Part shown: piece by piece, positions 1 to 7,000 of the stretch | Numbering within the stretch: the first letter of the stretch is position 1 | Layout: the number at the start of each line of letters is the position of its first letter | NCBI RefSeq assembly: GCF_000421665.1 | Contig: NZ_ATXL01000016.1 | Coordinates: 1-46,056, forward strand | Direction of reading: 5' to 3' | Length of the DNA stretch: 46,056 nucleotides | Origin: Bavariicoccus seileri WCC 4188 | GTDB lineage: Bacteria > Bacillota > Bacilli > Lactobacillales > Aerococcaceae | Notes under the pieces: generated by a model | What the model saw: the letters and a program-made list of their open reading frames with translations, nothing else | Database searches by the model: none | Told to the model about the DNA's origin: nothing | Position numbers and translations under genes: made by a program

Positions 1-165
1 CTTGTCTTCAAAATGCACATTTTTCTTCACTAATTTATTAAACTGAATTTTTTCGAGGAACTCACGAACCAAAATCAATCCGCCATGGGAAGATAGCTTT
101 TCACTTTTTGAGGAAATTTGAACATTTTTATTGAAACTTAGTCGATTATCGCGTAAATTTGACAT
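1..165 (-). mobile_element. IS1380-like transposase, N-terminal part (runs off window)
   Basis: The minus strand from 165 down to 1 reads as an open frame of 55 residues that begins MSNLRDNRLSFNKNVQIS and continues through KLSSHGGLILVREFLEKI. This is the start pattern of IS1380-family DDE transposases (N-L-x-D-N-R, then L-S-S-x-x-G-L-x-L-V-x-E-F), as I know it from enterococcal and streptococcal members. The frame is still open at the window edge, so completeness cannot be judged. Another piece of the same type of transposase, in the same orientation, lies at the far end of the window (45948-46056). The family call is by motif recognition only. Confidence 0.7.
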
Positions 166-167
166 AT

Positions 168-250
168 AGAACACCTCTGTTTTGTATTTTCGTCAAATCT
201 ACATTAACAGAAAGGTGTTCTTTTTTCACGCACCAAATGGGTGAAAAAAG
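168..250. repeat. Two inverted repeats in the leader of the IS1380-like element
   Basis: AGAACACCT at 168-176 is the exact inverted partner of AGGTGTTCT at 213-221. Immediately next to it, CTTTTTTCAC (220-229) is the exact inverted partner of GTGAAAAAAG (241-250) with an 11-base loop. Both lie just upstream of the transposase start at 165. Such hairpins in IS leaders often block transcription entering from outside. The outer IS boundary is probably near 250 but I could not define a terminal inverted repeat. Confidence 0.45.
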
Positions 251-593
251 AAACTCTTTACAAATGTTGAAGAAATACGGTTTTAGAGCGCAAACTCATA
301 AAACTATGAATTATCTAGGTAGAATATTTGTAATCGGACATAATCTCATCAGCTCCCTATTGAATCTCTTATTGCCTAATATAACATGATTCAAGGGCTC
401 ACTGGATAATAAGAAAAATTCCACATAGAAAACTAAACTAGATTTTTAAATCATTCTAAACGGTATCCTCTCAATTCACATTTTGCTTAAATACTAATGC
501 TCTATCACCTTTACGGAGTTTAATTCCTTCCCAGCCTTTCCTCTTAAGCTCCCCCCGGTTTAAGAAAAAATTCCAATATATTATCTGAAATAG
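251..593. other. Gene-free region with a possible gene remnant
   Basis: I see no supportable gene here. On the minus strand, about 30 codons ending in TGA at 471-473 read LNRGELKRKGWEGIKLRK and then GDRALVFKQNVN. This looks protein-like but has no start codon or ribosome binding site, so it may be the tail of a lost gene. A plus-strand frame at 159-389 runs across the IS leader and looks like noise. Confidence 0.35.
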
Positions 594-1031
594 TTACTTA
601 ATAACCGTGATTGAGATTGGAGAATTTTTAACCATATAAGTAGCATGTGAACCAAAATATCCTTTAATCCCATGCATTGATCGCGAGCCAATGATTAACA
701 TATCTGCAGATGTTGCTGGCAAAATCGTCTTAGTAATTTCCTCGGCCGGATCACCTTCTCCACTGTACAGCTGAATGTTTTTTACACCGCTATTTTCTGC
801 ATATTGTTTGTACTTTTCCAAATTAAGTAACAATTGACTTTGTTTCTGGCTCAAGTACTCAGGGTCTAACGCTTCATAAACATTCAACTCTTCAATTTCT
901 AAAATTGAGGCAATCAGTAATGCGGCTCCAGTTTTACTCGCTTGCTTTACAGCATATTGAAAGGCTTTTTGAGCTCCTTCTGATTCATCTACCCCAACTA
1001 AAATATTTTTAAATTCATCAAATCCTTCCAT
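594..1031 (-). CDS. Universal stress protein, UspA family
   Basis: This is a single Usp domain of 145 residues, the usual length for the family. The N-terminus FKNILVGVDESEGAQKAF is the first beta strand and loop that bind nucleotide. The C-terminal GSRSMHGIKGYFGSHATYMV with a following SPISITVIK strand matches the G-rich ATP-binding loop of UspA proteins. The protein is expected to be a cytosolic dimer. It sits 8 bases downstream of the mntH pseudogene on the same strand; mntH-uspA pairs are common in Lactobacillales, so it was probably co-transcribed with mntH and may still be read from that promoter. Its actual role in this pair is not known. Confidence 0.88.
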   Translation of the reverse strand: MEGFDEFKNILVGVDESEGAQKAFQYAVKQASKTGAALLIASILEIEELNVYEALDPEYLSQKQSQLLLNLEKYKQYAENSGVKNIQLYSGEGDPAEEITKTILPATSADMLIIGSRSMHGIKGYFGSHATYMVKNSPISITVIK

Positions 1032-1039
1032 AGTGCATC

Positions 1040-2616
1040 TTACCTTTCATTAATTAATTGATTATATTTTTTATTTCCTTTATACAGTTCAATAATTGTC
1101 CACGCTAACAGTAGTAATACTGCGACGATAATGACATAGGCAATAGAATCAGCTAGTACAAGTTGGCTTGATGTCACCTTTTCACCAAAAAAACCTTCAA
1201 TTTGGCCGGGCAATCCAATCAAATTTAAATATGTCAATCCAATTACTGAACCCCATCCTAGTATCCGAATAACTATCGAATTTTTAAACCGGCTTCCCAT
1301 TTCCACCTCACTATTGGTCATCATTAATAATGGTACCATCGAAAATGGTAACGCAAAAGCTAAGAAGACTTGTGAATTATTCATTAGTGTATTTAACGCT
1401 GTGTGCTCCCGAATCGTTCCTTGCCTGCTTGTAATAATTACACAGATTAACACTGGGATAACTGAAATCAAACGCGTAATTAAACGTCTTAGCCAAATTG
1501 GCATTCTCATATGAATGAATCCCTCCATAATTACTTGTCCAGTTAAAGTTCCGGTAATCGTTGAATTTTGTCCAGAAGCTAGTAACGCGACTGCGAATAA
1601 TGTAGAAAGAAGACCTGATTTTGCAACGGTGATTAAAATTCCGTTACTCAATGTATCCGGATTTGATAAAGCCTCATACAACCCAAAGAATGATGGATCT
1701 TTCACTGCCCCTGTTTTAAAAACAGCAACTCCCATTATGAGCAATAAGGAGTTAACAAAAAAGCGAGAGTCAATTGAATGTTAGAATCCCATGTTGAAAA
1801 TCGTACAGCATTGGCGATTTCATCTTCATCCGTACGATTTATCTTTCGAGTCTGAGACACAGCCGAATGTAGATATAAATTATGAGGCATAACTGTTGCA
1901 CCAATAATTCCTAATGCACCAGTTAAAGGCGTTTGACCACCAATTGAATGTGTAGAGGAGAACGTTTCACCAGTCGGAACCAATCCTTTAAGTACATCCC
2001 CCCAATTAGGATCAGACAACGCTACTTGATAAACAAACACAAAAAGAATTACAAAAATCAAACAGACAACTATTGCTTCAATTTTTCTAAAACCAACTTT
2101 CGTTAACAACAATAATAATAAAACATCAAATACCGTAATAAAGACTGCGACGACAAGCGGAATATTAAAAAGTAAATAAAGAGCAATTGATGCGCCAATT
2201 ACTTCCGCAATATCTGTTGCCATAATCGCTAATTCCGTTAAAATCCATAAAATGATTCCTAGTTTTTTACTCGTTCTCGCTCGAATTGCTTGAGCTAAAT
2301 CCATTTGACTAACAATTCCCAATTTAGCAGCCATATATTGTAATAGCATTGCAATTAAACTAGACATTAAAATGACCGACATTAATAAATACTGGAAGTT
2401 TTGCCCACCCGTAATCGAAGTAGACCAGTTGCCTGGATCCATATATCCCACAGCAACTAATGCTCCCGGTCCAGAATAGGCGAACAGGATTTTCCAAAAG
2501 CCTTTGCCTTTGGGTACCTCGACAGTTCCGTTAATTTACTCTAAAGAGGGACCATTCGCATGCTGAATTAATCGAGGTTTGTGCTCTTTACCGGACTGAC
2601 TTGTTGTATCTTTCAA
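1040..2616 (-). pseudogene. mntH: Nramp manganese transporter mntH, inactivated (nonsense codon and frameshift)
   Basis: The gene encodes an Nramp-family proton-coupled Mn(II) importer of the inner membrane but carries two lesions. Reading from a TTG at 2614-2616 behind GGAAGGTGG, the frame gives SLE then TAA (2536-2538) where homologues, including the intact copy at 14427, have a glutamate codon (SLEEIN). The frame then continues through the Nramp motif MDPGNW and MPHNLYLH. Near 1757-1762 a run of six T (minus strand) is one short, so the protein ends in FLLTPYCS, whereas the next frame resumes with [12 protein letters not shown] and continues to 1040. Restoring one T restores the family sequence. 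Two independent defects make a sequencing slip an unlikely full explanation. It overlaps nothing and is divergent from the efaC-like gene. Confidence 0.85.
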
Positions 2617-2663
2617 AATATTTCCACCTTCCTTTAAAAACATCATAAGCATACACCTCTTTT

Positions 2664-2692
2664 TTATTAAATTAAAGCAAAATATTAGACAA
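2664..2692 (-). promoter_or_regulatory. Probable promoter of mntH(pseudo)-uspA
   Basis: On the minus strand TTGTCT (2687-2692) is followed after 17 bases by TAATAA (2664-2669). The -35 box overlaps the left half of the putative metalloregulator site shared with the divergent efaC-like promoter. Confidence 0.4.
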
Positions 2693-2710
2693 ACCTAAAA
2701 AAATAAGGTT
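2692..2710. promoter_or_regulatory. Candidate operator between the divergent mntH and ABC importer genes
   Basis: AACCT (2692-2696) and AGGTT (2706-2710) form an inverted repeat around an A-rich centre. A longer imperfect symmetry is seen between TAGACAAACCTA on one side and TGGTCAACCTTA read from the other strand. The site lies on the -35 boxes of both divergent promoters, where a DtxR/MntR-type repressor would act. The DNA-binding protein is not identified; the linked MntR-like protein at 5547 is a candidate. Confidence 0.4.
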
Positions 2711-2737
2711 GACCAAAATATTTTTATAGGTTATACT
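2709..2737 (+). promoter_or_regulatory. Promoter of the efaCBA-like operon
   Basis: TTGACC (2709-2714) and TATACT (2732-2737) are separated by exactly 17 bases, a good sigma-A promoter. The ribosome binding site AGGAGG follows at 2763-2768. Confidence 0.7.
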
Positions 2738-2775
2738 AAAATTGGAAAAATTTAGTTTTTATAGGAGGTTTTTAT

Positions 2776-3507
2776 TTGTTAACTGTAAAAAAATTATCTG
2801 TTGCGTACTGCGATACACCGGTATTCAATAATTTATCCGTCCATTTTAATGCAGGGAAGATTACTGGCATTATCGGACCTAATGGAGCTGGTAAATCTAC
2901 TTTAATCAAGGCAATATTGGGTCTTATTCATCCAAAATCAGGTAGTAGCGCGCTTGATGGTCATTCAATGGCAACAGTAAAAAAGAAGGTTGCCTATGTA
3001 GAGCAACGAAAGGATTTAGATCTCAGTTTTCCAATCAATGTCTATGATTTGGTTTTAACTGGTAGTTATGGAAAACTGGGATTGTTTAAGACTCCAGGAA
3101 AAAGCGAACGTGTTGCTTGTGATGCAGCTCTTGAGCAAGTTAAAATGACTGACTTTGCTAATCGGCAAATAGGTAATTTGTCAGGCGGACAATTACAGCG
3201 GGTATTCGTAGCTCGAGCAATTTTACAACAGGCAGAAATTGTTGTCTTAGATGAACCTTTTGTTGGAATTGATGTGGAAAGTGAGCGTGCCATCATGGCT
3301 ATTTTAAAACAATGGCGAGACGAACAAAAAACCATTATCGTTATCCATCACGATTTAAATAAAGTTTATGATTACTTTGATGAATTAGTCATTATGAATC
3401 ACGGAATCATTGACTTTGGGCCAACTCAAGAAGTCTACAATTCGAAGAATATCAGTAAAGCATTCAGTGATGACTTATCTTCAGTTCTATTTCAGGAGGT
3501 AAATTGA
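2776..3507 (+). CDS. efaC: Mn/Zn ABC importer, ATP-binding subunit
   Basis: This 243-residue ATPase drives a cluster 9 metal importer (EfaCBA, PsaBCA, MntABC type). The Walker A loop GPNGAGKST lies near residues 36-44, the signature LSGGQLQRVFVARAI in the middle, and the Walker B IVVLDEPFVGID follows, with the switch histidine in VIHHDLNK. The start is a TTG at 2776, seven bases after AGGAGG. The next gene begins immediately after its stop codon (TGA then ATG), so the two are translationally coupled. Zinc rather than manganese cannot be excluded from the ATPase alone, but the neighbouring mntH and the binding-protein ligands favour manganese. Confidence 0.92.
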   Translation: MLTVKKLSVAYCDTPVFNNLSVHFNAGKITGIIGPNGAGKSTLIKAILGLIHPKSGSSALDGHSMATVKKKVAYVEQRKDLDLSFPINVYDLVLTGSYGKLGLFKTPGKSERVACDAALEQVKMTDFANRQIGNLSGGQLQRVFVARAILQQAEIVVLDEPFVGIDVESERAIMAILKQWRDEQKTIIVIHHDLNKVYDYFDELVIMNHGIIDFGPTQEVYNSKNISKAFSDDLSSVLFQEVN

Positions 3508-4362
3508 ATGACTGCTCTCTCGGATTTTTTTCAAGCGTTAGTAAAATATGATTTCCTTCAAAGTGCATTAATCACTGCAATAATGGTGGGGATTATGTCT
3601 GGGATTATTGGGAGTTTCATCATTCTACGAGGAATGTCTTTGATGGGGGACGCTATTTCTCATTCAGTATTGCCAGGGGTTGCTGTTGCTTATATGTTAG
3701 GTATAAATATCTTGATTGGAGCATCTATTTTTGGTGTACTAGCTGCAATGTTAATCGGCTACGTGGCTTCTCATAGTAAAATCAAAGTAGATACTGCAAT
3801 AGGGGTTGTCTTCAGCTTCTTTTATGCATTGGGATTCATTTTAATCTCTATGGCCGAAAGCTCAACCAATCTACACCATATTTTATTTGGAAACATTCTA
3901 GCTGTTAGTAATAGTGATATGATCACAACGGCAATTGTTTTAGGAATTGTGATTATTTTTGTACAAGTATTTTATAAAGAATTGTTAATCACTTCCATTG
4001 ATCAGACCTTCGCTAAAACATATGGATTAAATACCCAACTAATCCACTATAGCCTTATGCTCGTCTTAACGCTAGTAACCGTATCAGCATTACAAACTGT
4101 CGGAATCATCTTAGTAGTGGCCATGTTAATTACGCCAGCTGCAACAGCATACTTTTGGACCGACCGCTTGTCCGTGATGCTTGTTTTCTCCGCTATATTT
4201 GGTGTTGTCGCATCAATTTGTGGTTTGTACTTCAGCTACACATTCAACTGGGCTTCTGGTCCAGCGATTGTTATTGTCGCAGCAGGGTTATTCTTAATTT
4301 CCTTTATCTTCTCACCAAAACAAAACTTGTTACATATACACAAAAATAGAAAAGAGGCGTAA
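3508..4362 (+). CDS. efaB: Mn/Zn ABC importer, membrane permease
   Basis: This 284-residue protein is an ABC-3 family permease. It is strongly hydrophobic throughout, with about eight or nine predicted membrane segments, and has the family sequence MGDAISHSVLPGVAVAY near residues 46-62 that contacts the ATPase or lines the pathway. It would form the metal channel in the cytoplasmic membrane, paired with the ATPase encoded just before it and fed by the binding protein encoded 2 bases after it. No damage is visible. The length is normal for the family. Confidence 0.92.
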   Translation: MTALSDFFQALVKYDFLQSALITAIMVGIMSGIIGSFIILRGMSLMGDAISHSVLPGVAVAYMLGINILIGASIFGVLAAMLIGYVASHSKIKVDTAIGVVFSFFYALGFILISMAESSTNLHHILFGNILAVSNSDMITTAIVLGIVIIFVQVFYKELLITSIDQTFAKTYGLNTQLIHYSLMLVLTLVTVSALQTVGIILVVAMLITPAATAYFWTDRLSVMLVFSAIFGVVASICGLYFSYTFNWASGPAIVIVAAGLFLISFIFSPKQNLLHIHKNRKEA

Positions 4363-4364
4363 AT

Positions 4365-5300
4365 ATGAAAAGAAAATTAGTAACCATCGTAGTAGTGATC
4401 GCAGCCGTCGCCGGAGTAATCTTTTTTGTCAACGGACGAAGTGGAGATTCCAAACAATCAACAGATTCCAAAAAAATCAGCGTAGTAACTACAAACTCGA
4501 TTTTGGAAGACATGGTTAAAAATGTGGCTAAAGATCGCGTTGAACTATATAGTATTGTTCAACGCGGCGTGGATCCCCACGAGTATGAACCTAAACCGGA
4601 AGATATCTCAAAAGCAACAGATGCAACAGTTTTATTTCACAACGGACTGAATTTAGAAACTGGCGGTAGTGGTTGGTTCAAGAAGTTGGTAAGCACTGCT
4701 CATAAAGAATTCGATAAAGATGTTTTCGCCGCCAGTGAAGGTGTAACACCGGAGCACTTAACAACCAACGTCGAAGAAGAAGATCCTCATGCCTGGCTTG
4801 ATTTAGCCAATGGTGTTCAATACGTCAAAACAATCACCAAAGTCTTAAAGGAAAAAGATTCAAAAAATGCAGATTATTACCAAACTAATTCTGATGCTTA
4901 TATCAAAAAATTACAAAAGTTACATGAGGAAGCGCAATCAAAATTTCTCGATATTCCTGAATCACAGCGTTTATTGGTCACCTCAGAGGGTGCCTTCAAA
5001 TACTTCTCAAAAGCCTATCATGTTGCGCCAGCTTACATTTGGGAAATCAATACCGAATCTCAAGGTACTCCCAAACAAATGAAAGCTGTGTTAGCTAAAA
5101 TAGAAAACTCTGATGTCAAACATTTGTTCGTAGAAACCTCTGTTTCATCTAAGTCAATGAATAAAGTTGCCGATGAAACGGGATTAGAAATTTATTCCAA
5201 AATTTTTACTGATTCATTAGCAAAAGAAGGTTCCGAAGGCGATACCTACTATACAATGATGAAATGGAATCTAAACAAAATTCATGATGGTCTAGATTAG
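4365..5300 (+). CDS. efaA: Mn/Zn ABC importer, substrate-binding protein without a lipobox
   Basis: This 311-residue cluster A-1 binding protein captures the metal outside the membrane. The four ligands of the PsaA/EfaA family can be placed by motif and spacing: His72 (GVDPHEYEP), His142 (DPHAWLD), Glu208 (VTSEGAF) and Asp283 (IFTDSLAKEGSEGDTYY). The His-His-Glu-Asp set is the manganese-type arrangement. The N-terminus is odd: a hydrophobic stretch at about residues 6-22 is followed by VNGRSGDS, with no cysteine. EfaA homologues usually have a lipobox and are lipoproteins. This protein is probably held by an uncleaved membrane segment or is cleaved by signal peptidase I. The start ATG at 4365 follows GAGGCG closely. 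Confidence 0.9.
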   Translation: MKRKLVTIVVVIAAVAGVIFFVNGRSGDSKQSTDSKKISVVTTNSILEDMVKNVAKDRVELYSIVQRGVDPHEYEPKPEDISKATDATVLFHNGLNLETGGSGWFKKLVSTAHKEFDKDVFAASEGVTPEHLTTNVEEEDPHAWLDLANGVQYVKTITKVLKEKDSKNADYYQTNSDAYIKKLQKLHEEAQSKFLDIPESQRLLVTSEGAFKYFSKAYHVAPAYIWEINTESQGTPKQMKAVLAKIENSDVKHLFVETSVSSKSMNKVADETGLEIYSKIFTDSLAKEGSEGDTYYTMMKWNLNKIHDGLD

Positions 5301-5332
5301 CAATGTTAAAAACATATTGATATTTTAAAGTT

Positions 5333-5371
5333 TCCCTCTAAGTAATTATTCTTGTAGTTTATTTAGAGGGA
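5333..5371 (+). terminator. Hairpin after the efaCBA-like operon
   Basis: TCCCTCTAA (5333-5341) pairs exactly with TTAGAGGGA (5363-5371) around a 21-base loop, 32 bases after the efaA stop. The following CGACTTTTG is only weakly T-rich, so termination may be partial. Confidence 0.5.
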
Positions 5372-5374
5372 CGA

Positions 5375-5430
5375 CTTTTGATGATTGAGCGGTCCTCAGA
5401 TATCTCATTACGATAAGATATCATCAAAAG
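5375..5430. repeat. Nested inverted repeats of unknown role
   Basis: CTTTTGATGAT (5375-5385) is the exact inverted partner of ATCATCAAAAG (5420-5430). Inside lies a second exact pair, GATATCT (5399-5405) and AGATATC (5416-5422). The outer and inner stems share three bases, so two alternative folds are possible. It may be a second terminator, an attenuator before the regulator gene, or a remnant of a mobile element end. Confidence 0.4.
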
Positions 5431-5546
5431 ACAAATTATTACTTAGCTAATTTTTTTCTTAGGATTATTTTTAGATATGTTACATAAAGACACCCCAGTT
5501 TAATAACGTAGGATGCTACTGATTTTACTTGAAAGGAGAACTAACA

Positions 5547-5939
5547 TTGACACCAACCCAAGAAAAGTATCTGCTAGTTATTGACAAACTTAGTAAAGAT
5601 AAAAAGTTGGTAAGAAATAGACAGGTTGCTGATATCCTAGAGGTCAAGCCTTCTTCTGTTACAGAAATAATGGATAGACTGGTAAATCAAAATATGATTC
5701 AGCACATTTCTTATCAAGGTGTTTTTTTAACATCCTCGGGTGAGGAACAAGTAGCTTTACTTAAAGAAAGACGTCGTATACTCTCAACTTTCTTAACATT
5801 CTATCTTGATATTTCGAAAACTGAGTCACCAGGAATCATAGATGAACTCCTACAAGTTCAGAACCCTCTATTTTTTGAAAAACTTGACTGTTATACAGCA
5901 CAAGAGACTATGGAAAGCCATATCCAATATGATTCATAA
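5547..5939 (+). CDS. MntR/DtxR-like regulator lacking the metal ligands
   Basis: I take the TTG at 5547 as start because AAAGGAG lies 8 bases before it; this gives 130 residues beginning MTPTQEKYLL. Residues 1-70 have the winged helix of the MntR family (TPTQEKYL, RQVADILEVKPSSVTEIMDRL, then the wing GVFLTSSG). Aligned by eye with Bacillus subtilis MntR, the metal ligands are replaced: Asp8 by Lys7, Glu11 by Leu10, His77 by Arg76, and the Glu99/Glu102/His103 set falls in SPGIIDEL with no equivalent. The protein may therefore bind DNA without sensing Mn, or it may be decaying. It has no SH3-like C-terminal domain. Its position after the importer genes suggests control of manganese uptake. Confidence 0.65.
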   Translation: MTPTQEKYLLVIDKLSKDKKLVRNRQVADILEVKPSSVTEIMDRLVNQNMIQHISYQGVFLTSSGEEQVALLKERRRILSTFLTFYLDISKTESPGIIDELLQVQNPLFFEKLDCYTAQETMESHIQYDS

Positions 5940-5990
5940 AATAAGTGCCTAGTTCCTTAACCTAAGTAATATAGTCAATTATCAATATGT

Positions 5991-6015
5991 GATTCCCCGT
6001 TAGTAACACGGGGGT
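5991..6015 (+). other. oriT-like hairpin (putative nick region for the MOBT relaxase)
   Basis: CCCCGTTAGTAACACGGGG at 5995-6013 forms a 6-bp GC stem with the loop TAGTAAC, followed by another G and TACCGAACTC. From memory, the origins of transfer of ICEBs1 and Tn916 have a C-run, a loop containing TAACA, and a G-run. The location upstream of the DUF961 and relaxase genes fits. It is an inference from shape and context, not from a search. Confidence 0.45.
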
Positions 6016-6114
6016 ACCGAACTCATTAGAAATCTCTCTGAAGGTTGCTACAAAAGGCCTCATGAGCATTCTTCAAAGATTCGATTTTTGTCAAAATTAG
6101 CTAAATAGAAAAGC

Positions 6115-6176
6115 AAAAGACGTGTGAACGGACCGGCTGCCAGCGGCAGAGCAGAGTTCGTTTACACGTCTTTTTT
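6115..6176 (+). terminator. Strong bidirectional terminator-like hairpin
   Basis: AAAAGACGTGTGAACG (6115-6130) pairs with CGTTTACACGTCTTTT (6159-6174) with one G-T pair, and a T-run continues to 6176. The loop holds a second small stem CTGCC/GGCAG (6137-6149). It stands between the oriT-like hairpin and the element's genes and would insulate them. Confidence 0.7.
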
Positions 6177-6404
6177 GTGTTTTCTCAAAAAAGAAACTTT
6201 TTCGAAATGAGGCGATTAAGAAGCAAATAGCTTAAGAATCTCTTACAAGTCAATTCAATTGTCTGTTGTTTCGAAAAATTACCCTACTCAGATTGTAGTA
6301 GTAATGGAAGGGAAATCATCCATAAAGAAAATTATGAGAAATTCCACATTTTTTGGAAAATAGGGAGTTCCAAATTGTTCTTGTTAGTGAAAGGAGGAAA
6401 TTTT
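6177..6404. other. Gene-free leader of the integrative element
   Basis: No gene is seen. The stretch is AT-rich and presumably contains the promoter for the DUF961-relaxase genes, but I cannot point to a convincing -35/-10 pair. AAGGAGG at 6391-6397 is a strong ribosome binding site for the small ORF that follows. Confidence 0.4.
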
Positions 6405-6503
6405 ATGCAACTGATTCGTGCACCCACTCTACTTTGTTTCAACCAATTAAAACAAAGACTAAATTCAAAATCAAAGGAGAAATACACATGTCAAATAAAT
6501 TAA
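6405..6503 (+). CDS. Small ORF of 32 residues overlapping the DUF961 start
   Basis: ATG at 6405 follows a near-perfect AAGGAGG (6391-6397) by 7 bases and encodes MQLIRAPTLLCFNQLKQRLN and 12 further residues ending YTCQIN. The stop codon lies 13 bases inside the next gene in another frame. The good ribosome binding site suggests it is translated, perhaps as a leader peptide that couples translation to the DUF961 gene. I recognise no family. The small size leaves chance as an alternative. Confidence 0.35.
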   Translation: MQLIRAPTLLCFNQLKQRLNSKSKEKYTCQIN

Positions 6504-7000
6504 TGATCCAAAAAGGAACCAGCATCTCACTAAACGATTCAGAAACTGTCAATCTAGCCAGCCTACGTTTCGATCTCAAACAATTCAAACTCCCGCAACG
6601 TTTTGTTGTAGCCAAAAGTGATATTCAAATGCGCATGGAACGTGAACAGAACCATGTTGGCGAACGTGTAGAGACCGGGCTAATGATCCTCACCTTCAAA
6701 GTCTATGATCGGGCTTTTGTCGAACTGGTTCTGAATAACGGCGGAACAGAACTCGGCTCCCCTATCACCATTGTGGTCGAGCATCAAGAAGAACTGCCTA
6801 TTTTAGATAACTATGAAGACGGCGAGTTGATTCCCATTCGTTTTACTGGTTTAAATGTTTATCCCCGAAAAATTCAGAAAAAATCATTTGTGGGAGAAGG
6901 TCAACCAATGATTGATACCTGGCAATTTGCAGCGTTGAAAATCAGCGCCACCTCCTATCAGCTAGGAGAAGCGAATGAACCAAACACACCGGCAAAGTAA
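6488..7000 (+). CDS. DUF961 (YdcP)-like protein of Tn916-type elements
   Basis: The start is the ATG at 6488 behind AAAGGAG (6473-6479), giving 170 residues from MSNKLMIQKGTSISL; an upstream in-frame ATG at 6353 has no such signal. The sequence, including VETGLMILTFKVYDRAFVELVLNN and WQFAALKIS, resembles the small DUF961 proteins encoded just before the relaxase in Tn916 (orf23/orf22) and ICEBs1 (ydcP). In ICEBs1 and Tn916 such proteins support rolling-circle DNA processing. It overlaps the relaxase gene by 26 bases, so the two are translated together. No membrane segment or signal peptide is present. Confidence 0.65.
   Translation: MSNKLMIQKGTSISLNDSETVNLASLRFDLKQFKLPQRFVVAKSDIQMRMEREQNHVGERVETGLMILTFKVYDRAFVELVLNNGGTELGSPITIVVEHQEELPILDNYEDGELIPIRFTGLNVYPRKIQKKSFVGEGQPMIDTWQFAALKISATSYQLGEANEPNTPAK

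Noticed and set aside
159-389. A 76-codon plus-strand frame at the left end
   Set aside because: It runs through the IS leader hairpins, has no ribosome binding site and no protein-like pattern.
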